From assembly GCA_033763355.1 (NCBI GenBank), contig JANRKT010000374.1, positions 1-23,584 of the forward strand: a stretch of DNA of 23,584 nucleotides, given 5' to 3'. A program made the position numbers and the translations under genes. The notes beneath the pieces are model-generated. The model ran no database searches. It was given only the letters and a program-made list of their open reading frames with translations, and was not told the DNA's origin. The stretch comes from JANRKT01 sp033763355. GTDB lineage: Bacteria; Bacteroidota; Bacteroidia; Chitinophagales; Chitinophagaceae. This document shows positions 15,599 through 23,584 of this stretch, piece by piece. Position 1 is the first letter of the stretch, and every line of letters begins with the position of its first letter.

Positions 15599-18500
15599 TT
15601 ATTCAACCAGCACAAACGCGGCCCAGTAAAAAGGAGTATATTTTTTACGCATATCAGCTTGTGCCTGTGTAAAGGACTGGCTGATACTTTTTCCCTTCAT
15701 CCAATAAGAGTAGAATGATGTCATCAATTCAGCCGTTTCTTTATCCGGCACCTGCCAGAGGCTTACAATCATTTTTTTTACACCAGCCATTTTAAAAGCC
15801 CTTTGCAAACCAAAAACCCCCTCACTTCCTTTTACGTCGCCGAGTGCAGTTTCGCAGGCACTGAGCACAACCAGTTCGGTGTTGCTTAAATTCAATTGTG
15901 AAACTTCATACGCAGTAACAATACCATCTTCTGCTCCTTCAACAGGTGTTTTGCCACTCCAGGCATAATTGCCACCTGCTAATATTAATCCGCTCCTGAG
16001 TAAAGGATCATTTGCTAAAGTGTATGTATTCCTCATGTCAAACCCTGTTTCTTTTTTCTTTTTATCCGGTTCCGGCAAGAAGAAACCGTGTGTAGCAATA
16101 TGCAATATCTGGGGTGAGTTGCCGCTTAAGGCTTTCAGGTTTTCTTCGGAGGCCGTTGTTTGAACAAATGATTTAGAGATGATTTTATTTTTGTCAAATA
16201 ACTGTTTGATTTTATTTACTTCTTCGGCGGTACCGGGCAGGTTGTTCCACGTGTTGTTATCGCTACCTCTTTTTTGCGGCGTATAAGCAGAGGATGATAC
16301 ATTTTCTTTTGCCAGCTGATTTGTTTTTTGTTTTACGATTTGCAAACTATCCATCGTAAAACTGGCATTACCAAATAAACTGATACTGGTTGGTTTTGTG
16401 GTTTGATTTTCTGAAGAACGTAAAGCCACCTGCCTTGTACTGGTAAATTGAGTAAGCTGGTATTTATCCATCAGTACACTTGTGCTATCTACCGGCAATG
16501 CATGAAAAGCTATACTGAATAATTTACCGGCAGGCGAATAGGAAATTTTATTCACACCTATTAAATAAGGCTCCAATGGCCCCCAAACTAATTTATATAA
16601 GTCTGTTCCCAATGATACACTGCTTGTATTTATTACTTTACCTCCGCGGTAAAAGCTGCTGACCATGCTGGTGGCAGTTTTACCCGCTTTATCAAAGAGT
16701 TGCTGCAGTTGTTTTTCCTCGCAGAGGGGAACAAATACAGGTACAGAATCGTTCTTTTGAAGAATATAGGCGGCATACATCACACTATCTGTCGATTCTT
16801 TCAAATTTTTATTATATAGTATAAACCGGACAAACTCGATTGCTGCTTCACCCGGCAACAAATTTTTCTGCACATCCTCTAGGGAAATTTGCAAGGCAGT
16901 TTGCTGGTTGCGGAATCCAGCAGAAAGGTGGTTAAGTTCCTTTTCAAGGGTTTCTGTTTGTGATTCAATACTGTTGAAATCTATTGCACGTTTATCAACT
17001 GCAAGAGAATATTGTTTTGCCAGCAGGGTTTTATTATTAAGCCATGTGTCGAATGTTTTTTTAATGCTGCTGTCATTGTTATTGCGGACAGCCTCAAGCA
17101 TGTTTTTGGTATCGGCCAAAGAAAGGGATTTAAAAAAGAGCTGCAGGTTGAAATTATTCCTTCGCATAGAAGACGATGCCTGATTGTAATAGAATAAGAA
17201 ATTATTATTGGTTTCAATAACTGAAATTGTATTCCCCGTATAATTCCCCTTCTCCTTTTCTGATAGAATAGAAAAAGAATTTCTTAAGTTCTGCAAAATG
17301 ATCTGGTTGTGCAAAAGAAACAACGGCTCAGCTTTTTCATATTGTCCTGTCATTGCATATAGAAAGGCCAATTTATTAATGCCAACGGCATATAAGGAGT
17401 GATTTTCTCCCAAGGCTTTTTTAAATATGCTTATCGCCTGAAGAAGCAACAATTCAGCTTCTTTATACAGTCCTGATATTACATAGGTAAAGACTTGGTT
17501 CATAAGGCTGGAAGCGTAACTGTAATGATTTTTTCCAAGCGTTTTTTCATAAACTTCCGTCGCCTTAAGAAATAATGAATCTCCCTTAGTCATTGAATTG
17601 CTGTTCCAATATAATAATCCCAAACCGTTAAGGCTTTCTGCATATTCGGGATGATTTTCGCCCAACACTTTTTTGCGAATAGTCAAAGCCTGAATATAAA
17701 GAGGTTCAGCATCTTCAATTCGCGCCATCATTCTATATAGATCTGCCAGAGTGGCCAGGCTCCTTGCATAATCCGGATGATTTTCTCCCAGGGCTTTTTT
17801 ATTAATTTCTTTTGCCCGGATGTACATTGATTCCGCTTTTTCATATTGCCCCATATTCTGATATAGAACTGCCAGCACCTCAAGGATTTTAGCATAATCC
17901 GGGTGATTTTCTAACAGGACTTTTTCTCCGATTTCTTTAGCCCGGAGGTACAAGGGTTCGGCTTTTTCGTATTGTCCCATTTCGGCATATAAGACTCCTA
18001 GATTAACAAGAGATTCAACATAATCCGGATGCATTTCGCCTAATACGACTTTTCGTATTTCCATAGCTCGTGTGTTAAGTGATTCAGCTCTTTGGAATTT
18101 ACCCATTTTGCCACATATTAGCCCAAGGTTAGCAAGGCTCTCTACATAATCCGGATGTTTTTCACCTAGTACAACTTTTTGTATTTCTATAACCCGGGTA
18201 TAAATTGATTCAGCCTGTTGGTATTTTCCCATACTGACATATAAGATTCCGAGGTACCCCAAAGTTGTAGCATACCCGGGATGATTTTCTCCCAAAGCTT
18301 TTATATTAATTTCTATTGCCTGGATGGACAATGGCTCAGCTTTTTCATATTGCCCCATTCTGTGATATAGATTTGCCAGGTTAGCCAGGATGAGAGCATA
18401 ATGGGTATGATTTTCTCCAAATACTTTTTTAATAATTTCTTTTGCCTCGTTGTACAACAGTTCGGCTTTTTCGTATTGTCCCATGTTTACATATAAGCTT

Positions 18501-19843
18501 GCCAGGCCAGAAAGGGAATTCGCATAATCCGGATGGTTTTCGCCTGATACAACTTTTTGTATTTCTATAACCTGGGTATAAACTGATTCAGCTTTTTGGT
18601 ATTTGCCCATTTTGCCATATACAAGCCCCAGGTTAGCAAGGGTTTTAGCATAATCCGGGTGTTTCTCTCCTATTAATACCTTTCTGATTTCTAAAACCCG
18701 CTTATAAGTTGATTCAGCTTTTTGGTATTTACCCGTATAGATGTACAAGTTTCCGAGGTTTTCCAAATTGGAAGCATAATTCGGGTGATTTTCTCCCAAC
18801 GCTTTTTTAAAAATTTCCTGTGCCTGTATGTAGAATGGTTCCGCTTTTTCAAAATGACCCATTCCTTCATACAACAATGCCAGGTTATTCAGGATGAGAG
18901 CGTAATCAGGATGGCCTTCTCCTAATAATTTCTTTCTGATTTCTTTTACCTCGGTATACAGCGGTTCGGCTTTTTCGTATTGTCCCATCGAGAAATAAAC
19001 AATTCCCAGGTTATTCAAAGCACTTGTATAAGGATGGGGTTCCCCGGGCAACTTTTTATAAATTTCTATTGCCTTAAGCAAAAGAGGTTCAGCTTTATTA
19101 TGAAGTCCTATTCTTGAATATGTAATGGCGAGGTTCATAATAGATCCGGCATAATCGGCGTGATTTTCACCCTTTACTTTTTTAAGAATCTCATTTACCT
19201 GCAGGTAAAATGATACAGTTTTTTGATATTGCCCTGTTCTGACGTATAAATCCGCCAGGTCAGAAAGGCTATAAGCATAATCCAAATCGGTTTCTCCTAA
19301 AACACGCTTTCTGATTTCTATAAGCCTTAAGTAATATGATTCGGCTTTTTCAAATCGCCTGGTATTTTTATATAAGTATGCCAGTATATTCAGGCTCGTT
19401 GCATAATCGGGATGGTTTTCTCCAAGAGCTTTTTCTCTGATCTCTTTTGCTCGGAAGATCAAAGATTCACCTTTTTCAATTTGCCCCATCCGGTAATAAA
19501 CAGTGCCGAGGTCATTCAAACCGGAAGCATAATCGGGGTGGGTTTCGCCTGATACGCTCTTCCTGATTTCTATTACCTTCAGATATAGGATTTCGGCTTT
19601 TTCGTATTGCACGGTATTTTTATATAATAATGCCAGCTTGCCCAGGCAATTTGCATAATCGGGATGGTTTTCTCCTGATTCCTTTCTGGCTGCTTCTATA
19701 GCTTTTTCTGCAATGGGGATTGCAGTTTGATATTCTTTTTTATCAATAAGTTCGTCAACCTGTTTATTTAGCGCCTTCCAGCTTTGTGCAAAAGCAGTAA
19801 TGGAAAAAAGGGCCAGCAATGTTATGAGGCAAAAGCTTTTCAT
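15599..19843 (-). CDS. Exported TPR-CHAT protein, paralogue 2 (19 TPR units)
   Basis: The ATG at 19843 gives a 1414-residue protein with signal peptide MKSFCLITLLALFSITAFAQ. A TTG two codons upstream (19849) is a weaker alternative. Nineteen 42-residue TPR units occupy residues ~55-860, the same pattern as in its neighbours but eleven units more. They include a higher-order repeat of four units. A helical linker follows (VLSEKEKGN-type opening SILSEKEKGNYTG, then GEAAIEFVRF). The CHAT domain has both dyad residues, H1252 in HIATHGFF and C1330 in LSACETALG, so peptidase activity is plausible but unproven. The last third is nearly identical to the other two paralogues while the TPR part differs in length and sequence. 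If the TPRs bind the target or partner, this protein has a much longer recognition surface. Confidence 0.9.
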   Translation of the reverse strand: MKSFCLITLLALFSITAFAQSWKALNKQVDELIDKKEYQTAIPIAEKAIEAARKESGENHPDYANCLGKLALLYKNTVQYEKAEILYLKVIEIRKSVSGETHPDYASGLNDLGTVYYRMGQIEKGESLIFRAKEIREKALGENHPDYATSLNILAYLYKNTRRFEKAESYYLRLIEIRKRVLGETDLDYAYSLSDLADLYVRTGQYQKTVSFYLQVNEILKKVKGENHADYAGSIMNLAITYSRIGLHNKAEPLLLKAIEIYKKLPGEPHPYTSALNNLGIVYFSMGQYEKAEPLYTEVKEIRKKLLGEGHPDYALILNNLALLYEGMGHFEKAEPFYIQAQEIFKKALGENHPNYASNLENLGNLYIYTGKYQKAESTYKRVLEIRKVLIGEKHPDYAKTLANLGLVYGKMGKYQKAESVYTQVIEIQKVVSGENHPDYANSLSGLASLYVNMGQYEKAELLYNEAKEIIKKVFGENHTHYALILANLANLYHRMGQYEKAEPLSIQAIEINIKALGENHPGYATTLGYLGILYVSMGKYQQAESIYTRVIEIQKVVLGEKHPDYVESLANLGLICGKMGKFQRAESLNTRAMEIRKVVLGEMHPDYVESLVNLGVLYAEMGQYEKAEPLYLRAKEIGEKVLLENHPDYAKILEVLAVLYQNMGQYEKAESMYIRAKEINKKALGENHPDYARSLATLADLYRMMARIEDAEPLYIQALTIRKKVLGENHPEYAESLNGLGLLYWNSNSMTKGDSLFLKATEVYEKTLGKNHYSYASSLMNQVFTYVISGLYKEAELLLLQAISIFKKALGENHSLYAVGINKLAFLYAMTGQYEKAEPLFLLHNQIILQNLRNSFSILSEKEKGNYTGNTISVIETNNNFLFYYNQASSSMRRNNFNLQLFFKSLSLADTKNMLEAVRNNNDSSIKKTFDTWLNNKTLLAKQYSLAVDKRAIDFNSIESQTETLEKELNHLSAGFRNQQTALQISLEDVQKNLLPGEAAIEFVRFILYNKNLKESTDSVMYAAYILQKNDSVPVFVPLCEEKQLQQLFDKAGKTATSMVSSFYRGGKVINTSSVSLGTDLYKLVWGPLEPYLIGVNKISYSPAGKLFSIAFHALPVDSTSVLMDKYQLTQFTSTRQVALRSSENQTTKPTSISLFGNASFTMDSLQIVKQKTNQLAKENVSSSAYTPQKRGSDNNTWNNLPGTAEEVNKIKQLFDKNKIISKSFVQTTASEENLKALSGNSPQILHIATHGFFLPEPDKKKKETGFDMRNTYTLANDPLLRSGLILAGGNYAWSGKTPVEGAEDGIVTAYEVSQLNLSNTELVVLSACETALGDVKGSEGVFGLQRAFKMAGVKKMIVSLWQVPDKETAELMTSFYSYWMKGKSISQSFTQAQADMRKKYTPFYWAAFVLVE

Positions 19844-19972
19844 AACCAACGTTTAAAACAGTGATTGGCTGCTTCAAGGTAGTTAATAATTACAGGTAAT
19901 GAGGAAACAGGGGAGATAATAATAAAAATAAATGCAGCAATGGAGCCTGTTTTGTTCGTGAAGATAGCTTTA

Positions 19973-20040
19973 TTAAAACTCCGCACTACCCGGCGTCCGT
20001 GGAAAGGCAATTGCACCCCGGATATTATTAAACAGGTAAC
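19973..20040 (-). pseudogene. Relic of the asnS 3-prime end, frame intact
   Basis: Right after the stop codon of paralogue 3, the minus strand carries a segment that in one frame spells NNIRGAIAFPRTPGSAEF followed by TAA. The genuine asnS C-terminus at 23009 is GNIRDVIAFPRTPGSAEF plus TAA, 15 of 18 residues identical including the end point. DNA similarity continues upstream to GTTACCTG against asnS GTAACCGG, with one base lost. The segment has no start codon and ends 129 bases before the start of paralogue 2, much like the 116-base asnS-to-paralogue 3 distance. It is a duplicated gene end, not a gene. Confidence 0.85.
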
Positions 20041-20045
20041 AACAC

Positions 20046-22892
20046 TTATTCAACCAGCACAAAAGCAGCCCAGTAAAAAGGGGCATATTTTTTACGCATA
20101 TCAGCCTGCGCCTGTGTAAAGGACTGGCTGATGCTTTTTCCCTTCATCCAATAAGAATAGAATGATGTCATCAATTCTGCTGTTTCTTTATCCGGAACCT
20201 GCCAGAGGCTTACAATCATCTTTTTTACACCAGCCATTTTAAAAGCTCTTTGCAAGCCAAAAACCCCTTCACTCCCTTTTACATCGCCCAGTGCAGTTTC
20301 GCAGGCGCTGAGCACAACCAGTTCGGTATTGCTTAAATTCATTTGGGAGATTTCATAAGCAGTAGCAATTCCGTCTTCCACTCCTTCTACAGGTGTTTTG
20401 CCGCTCCAGGCATAATTGCATCCGGCTAACAATATTCCGCTTCTGAGCAATGGATCATCTGCCAAAGCGTAAGTGTTGCCTTGATTAAAGCCCTTTACCC
20501 TTTTCTTTTTATCCGGTTCGGGTAAAAAGAAACCATGCGTAGCGATATGCAGTATTTGTGGTGAATGACCGTTTAATGCTTTCAGGTTTTCTTCGGATGC
20601 TTCCGACTGAACAAATGATTTAGCATTGATCTTATTTTCATCAAACAATTGTTTTACTGTTTTTACTTCTTCTGCGGTACCCGGCAGGTCTTTCCATGCT
20701 TTGTCATCACCGCCTCTTTTTTGCGGGGTATATATGACAATTGAAGAATTTTCTTTTCCGTTTTGGTTTTGTTTGGTCAATTGCAGGCTATCCATGGTAA
20801 ACATGGCATTGCCGAATAATATGATGTTGCCCGGCTTGGTGGTTTGATTTTCTGCACTATGCAATACAACCTGACGGGTGCTGGTGTATTGCTGTAACTG
20901 ATATTTATCCATCAAAACAGTTGTATCATTAATTGGCAAGGCATGAAAAGCAATACTGTTCAATTTGCCGGCAGGTGAATAGGAAATTTTCTTTACACCT
21001 TTTAAGTAGGGCTCCAGCGGTCTCCATACTAATTTATATAAGCTTATTCCCGGTGAAACACCGCTTGTATTCCTTACCTCGCCGCCGCGGTAAAGGCTGC
21101 TGACCATGCTGGCGGTGTTTTTACCTGCTTTATCAAAGAGTTGCTGCAGTTGATTTTCCTCGCAGAGGGAAACAAATACGGGTAGGCTGTCATATTTATT
21201 TAAAATGTAAGCAGCATAAATAACAGTATCTGACCATTCATTGTTATATAAATTAAATGAAACAAACTCAATGGAGGCTTCATCTTTTTGTAACCCTTTT
21301 TGTACATCTGTTAATGATGTGCTCATCGCCATTTGCTGACGGCGGAATGGCGCAGATTTACGGGTTAATTCTTTTTCTAAATCCTCTGTTTGAATTTCAA
21401 TTTTTTTCATGTCTGCTGCACGATCAGCTGCAGGCAAAGCATATTGTTTCGCCAAAAACCTTTTGGCTGCCTGCCAGTTAGTAAACAGCCGCTGAACTGC
21501 CGTATCAGGGTTTTGTTGTATCGAGGCCAGCATATTTCTGGTATCTGCAAGGGTGAGGTATTTAAAAAAAAGCTGCTGGTTAAAGTTATTCTTTACCAAT
21601 GAAGAGGATACGCTGCGGTACTTGTAGATAAAACTATTATTGGTTTCTAATATTGAAACATTATTATTGAGATAATGACCCTTTTCTTTCCCGGAAAGTA
21701 TGGTAAAATCTTTTTTAATATTTTCAAAAACGATCTTGCTGTTCATAAGGTAAAAAGGCTCGGCTTTTGCATATTGGCCCATATTGTTATACAAACCCGC
21801 AAGATTATCCAGAATCATAGCATAATCGGGGTTATTTTCTCCCCATGATGCTTTATAAATTTCTTTTGCCTGAAGGTATAAGGGTTCGGCCTTTGCATAT
21901 TGATTCATCCTGACATATAAAGCGCCGAGATTTTGCAGGCACATCACATAAGCGGGATTATCTTTTCCCATTGACATTTTTATGATCTCCATTGACTGAA
22001 TCAGCAATGGTTCGGCCTTTGCATACTGCCCCAAATCACAATACAAAATGGCCAGATTGCTTAGGCAATTGGCATAATCGGGATATTCTTCACCCAATGT
22101 CTTTTTCCAGATATTCAATGCCTGAATGAACAGGGGTTCGGCTTTTTCATACCGGCCCGTTATATTATACAACGACGCCAGGTTGTTCAAACTTGAAGCA
22201 TAATCGGGATCGTCTTCTCCCAATGTCTTTTTCCTGATCTCGATTGCCTGAAGAGCTAACCGCTCTGCTTTTTCAGTTTGACCCATTATCTGATACAAAT
22301 CCGACAAATTAGCCAGGCTACCGGCATATTGGGGATCATCTTCCCCCAATATCCTTTTCCTGATATCCATTGCCTGAATGTATAATAGTTCGGCCTTAGC
22401 ATATTCCCCCATTTCTATATACAATAATCCAAAGTTGTTCAGGCTTTCTGCATAAGCAGGATCGTTTTCACCTAATTCTTTTTTCCTGATTTCATTACCG
22501 CGGATAAAAAATGTTTCAGCTTTTGCAAACTGGCCGGTTTCTGTATATAAATCAGCAAAGTTGATCAGGCATCTGGCATATTCGGGATCATCTTCTCCAA
22601 ATATTTTTTTTGTGATATTCATTGACCGGATAAACAAGGGTTCGGCCTTTTTATATTGACCCAATATTCTATATACAAGAGCCAGGTTGTTCAAACTACC
22701 GGCGTATTCAGGATCATTTTCACCCAACTCTTTTTTTGCCGCAATAATTACTTTTTCCCCGATTGCTGCTGCCTTTTTATAGTCTCCATTATTGAAACAA
22801 TTGTGGAAGCTATCATTTAATTCCATCAACGTTTGCGAGAAAGAACTTAATGAAATAAGTAACGCCGTTAATAATGAAACAATAATTTTCAT
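20046..22892 (-). CDS. Exported TPR-CHAT protein, paralogue 3 (8 TPR units)
   Basis: A 948-residue protein with signal peptide MKIIVSLLTALLISLSSFSQ. Eight 42-residue TPR units span residues ~55-390, then a helical linker (LSGKEKGHYLNNN opening) and a CHAT domain with H786 (HIATHGFF) and C864 (LSACETALG). Its TPR units differ consistently from those of paralogues 1 and 2: the loop that reads G-E-N-H-P there reads G-E-(N/D)-D-P here, so a His is replaced by Asp or Asn in nearly every unit. It is the copy next to asnS, 116 bases downstream of the asnS stop, and therefore probably occupies the original position of the gene before duplication. Role is unknown: an exported, possibly peptidase-type, protein with a protein-binding repeat array. 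Confidence 0.9.
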   Translation of the reverse strand: MKIIVSLLTALLISLSSFSQTLMELNDSFHNCFNNGDYKKAAAIGEKVIIAAKKELGENDPEYAGSLNNLALVYRILGQYKKAEPLFIRSMNITKKIFGEDDPEYARCLINFADLYTETGQFAKAETFFIRGNEIRKKELGENDPAYAESLNNFGLLYIEMGEYAKAELLYIQAMDIRKRILGEDDPQYAGSLANLSDLYQIMGQTEKAERLALQAIEIRKKTLGEDDPDYASSLNNLASLYNITGRYEKAEPLFIQALNIWKKTLGEEYPDYANCLSNLAILYCDLGQYAKAEPLLIQSMEIIKMSMGKDNPAYVMCLQNLGALYVRMNQYAKAEPLYLQAKEIYKASWGENNPDYAMILDNLAGLYNNMGQYAKAEPFYLMNSKIVFENIKKDFTILSGKEKGHYLNNNVSILETNNSFIYKYRSVSSSLVKNNFNQQLFFKYLTLADTRNMLASIQQNPDTAVQRLFTNWQAAKRFLAKQYALPAADRAADMKKIEIQTEDLEKELTRKSAPFRRQQMAMSTSLTDVQKGLQKDEASIEFVSFNLYNNEWSDTVIYAAYILNKYDSLPVFVSLCEENQLQQLFDKAGKNTASMVSSLYRGGEVRNTSGVSPGISLYKLVWRPLEPYLKGVKKISYSPAGKLNSIAFHALPINDTTVLMDKYQLQQYTSTRQVVLHSAENQTTKPGNIILFGNAMFTMDSLQLTKQNQNGKENSSIVIYTPQKRGGDDKAWKDLPGTAEEVKTVKQLFDENKINAKSFVQSEASEENLKALNGHSPQILHIATHGFFLPEPDKKKRVKGFNQGNTYALADDPLLRSGILLAGCNYAWSGKTPVEGVEDGIATAYEISQMNLSNTELVVLSACETALGDVKGSEGVFGLQRAFKMAGVKKMIVSLWQVPDKETAELMTSFYSYWMKGKSISQSFTQAQADMRKKYAPFYWAAFVLVE

Positions 22893-23008
22893 GTGAGAAT
22901 TTGAGACGTGGCCTCTCTTACAAGGTAGGATAAGATAACCAACAATAGAAAAATTAAAAACCGCAGCGTTTTTTTCTCTATCAGACAGGTTTAACGAGGG
23001 GCCATATA
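22893..23008. other. asnS to TPR-CHAT leader region
   Basis: A 116-base gap without a coding frame. On the minus strand it holds TACCTTG 35 bases before the paralogue 3 ATG. TACCTTG also occurs 38 bases before the annotated start region of paralogue 2, and TACCTTA about 72 bases before paralogue 1. This could be a remnant of a shared promoter (-7 like TAnnTTTG, imperfect), but the match is poor. No clear terminator for asnS is seen. Confidence 0.25.
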
Positions 23009-23584
23009 TTAAAATTCCGCACTCCCCGGCGTTCGCGGAAAGGCAATTACATCACGGATATTACCCATGCCGGTTACAAACTGCACCATTCGCTCAAAAC
23101 CCAATCCAAATCCAGCGTGGGGCACTGTGCCGTACCTTCGGGTATCGAGGTACCACCACAGTTCTTCGGTTGGAATCTTCATCTCTTTCATACGTTGTTC
23201 TAACTTATCCAGTCTTTCTTCTCTTTGTGAGCCGCCAACTATTTCACCAATACCGGGAGCAAGGATATCCATAGCGGCTACAGTTTTTCCGTCATCGTTT
23301 TGCCGCATGTAAAAAGCTTTTATTTCTTTGGGGTAGTTGTAGAGGATAACAGGCTTTTTAAAATGTTTTTCCACCAGGTAGCGTTCGTGTTCGCTTTGCA
23401 GGTCCATGCCCCAGCCTGTAACAGGGTATTGAAATTTCTTTTTCTTGTTGTGGTTGCTCTCTTTTAAAATTTCAATGGCATCAGTATAAGTGAGCCGCTC
23501 AAAGTTATTGTTCAAAACAAATTCAAGTTTTTCCATCAGACCCATTTCGCTTCTCTTGTCCTGCGGCAGTTGTTTTTCCTCATC
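23009..23584 (-). CDS. asnS: Asparaginyl-tRNA synthetase, C-terminal part (cut by the window edge)
   Basis: The frame is open from the window end (DEEKQLPQDKRSE precedes the first Met at 23545), so this is the last ~191 codons of a longer gene and not a gene starting at 23545. It is the class II catalytic core that charges tRNA-Asn. Seen in sequence: TYTDAIEIL, the PVTGWGMDLQSEHERYL segment typical of AsnRS, KPVILYNYPKEIKAFYMRQN, DILAPGIGEIVGGSQREERL, the AsnRS-specific WWYLDTRRYGTVPHAGFGLG, and class II motif 3 (GFGLGFERM, with the ATP-contacting Arg). The protein ends IAFPRTPGSAEF. Its 3-prime end was copied twice into the neighbouring TPR-CHAT cluster. Confidence 0.97.
   Translation of the reverse strand, partial: DEEKQLPQDKRSEMGLMEKLEFVLNNNFERLTYTDAIEILKESNHNKKKKFQYPVTGWGMDLQSEHERYLVEKHFKKPVILYNYPKEIKAFYMRQNDDGKTVAAMDILAPGIGEIVGGSQREERLDKLEQRMKEMKIPTEELWWYLDTRRYGTVPHAGFGLGFERMVQFVTGMGNIRDVIAFPRTPGSAEF

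Noticed and set aside
15599..19843. Regular ~126-base periodicity resembling a DNA tandem repeat or CRISPR-like array
   Set aside because: The period is exactly 42 codons of the TPR unit in one open frame, and the spacing lacks short identical repeats with unique spacers.
21257..21602. Plus-strand frames antisense to TPR-CHAT paralogue 3
   Set aside because: They are antisense shadows of the linker region, without start signals or domains.
12547..22892. Possible type III-E CRISPR (Craspase-like) locus because of TPR-CHAT proteins
   Set aside because: No Cas7-11, Cas1/Cas2 or repeat array is present, and the proteins carry signal peptides, unlike cytoplasmic Csx29.
19973..23065. asnS-tail repeats as attachment sites of an integrative element using the asnS 3-prime end
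   Set aside because: There is no integrase, and no copy follows the last unit at 12547, which site-specific integration should leave. Simple tandem duplication explains the layout better.
23009..23545. Short stand-alone AsnS-like gene starting at the Met at 23545
   Set aside because: The frame stays open to the window edge with AsnS-type sequence before that Met, so it is a truncated view of full-length asnS.
1..23584. DnaA boxes (TTATCCACA or its complement) to support an origin near the parS-like sites
   Set aside because: No exact copy was seen by eye; the origin itself is therefore not claimed to be in the window.

Overview
The window looks like the chromosome of a Bacteroidota bacterium, most likely a relative of the Chitinophagaceae. 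The evidence is the moderate, AT-leaning base composition, a TTG-N17-TAnnTTTG promoter, the GIN-domain (DUF2807), DUF3089 and TPR-CHAT gene content, exported proteins whose signal peptides end in SQ/AQ, and a YbeY with Asp in place of the third metal-binding His. The family-level placement is inferred from gene content, not from a search. No tRNA, rRNA, CRISPR array, transposase or integrase was found.

Left part (1-6616). A small DUF1801 gene is followed by a structured, gene-free stretch (473-696) and a methionine-type PLP aminotransferase. On the minus strand lies a GIN-domain gene broken by one in-frame stop codon, then a hairpin-rich intergenic element, and then a housekeeping block read ybeY - CAP-domain gene - mnmG. 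The CAP gene is bracketed by two copies of the palindrome GTTTCACGTGAAAC, which equals the core of the ParB-binding site parS. This suggests that the region is part of the chromosome partition centre near the replication origin. Divergent from ybeY are an orphan feoA and nadD.

Middle part (6617-12538). A chromate-type transporter and a 2-oxoglutarate/Fe(II) oxygenase are read leftward. A DUF3089 lipoprotein hydrolase, a multi-pass GT-C-like membrane protein and a two-domain universal stress protein are read rightward. The oxygenase and the DUF3089 gene share a compact back-to-back promoter region.

Right part (12547-23584). Three very large tandem paralogues on the minus strand encode exported proteins. 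Each has an N-terminal signal peptide, an array of 42-residue kinesin-light-chain-type TPRs (8, 19 and 8 units), a helical linker and a C-terminal caspase-like CHAT domain with intact His and Cys. They sit directly downstream of asnS, which is cut by the window edge. Relics of the asnS 3-prime end lie between the paralogues: one still spells a C-terminus 15/18 identical to asnS including the stop, the other is frameshifted. The cluster therefore arose by tandem duplication of a unit made of the asnS tail, leader and CHAT gene. The repeat arrays then changed length and sequence while the CHAT domains stayed almost identical.

The strongest leads are the asnS-tail fossils with the three-gene exported TPR-CHAT array, and the paired parS-like sites around the CAP gene.
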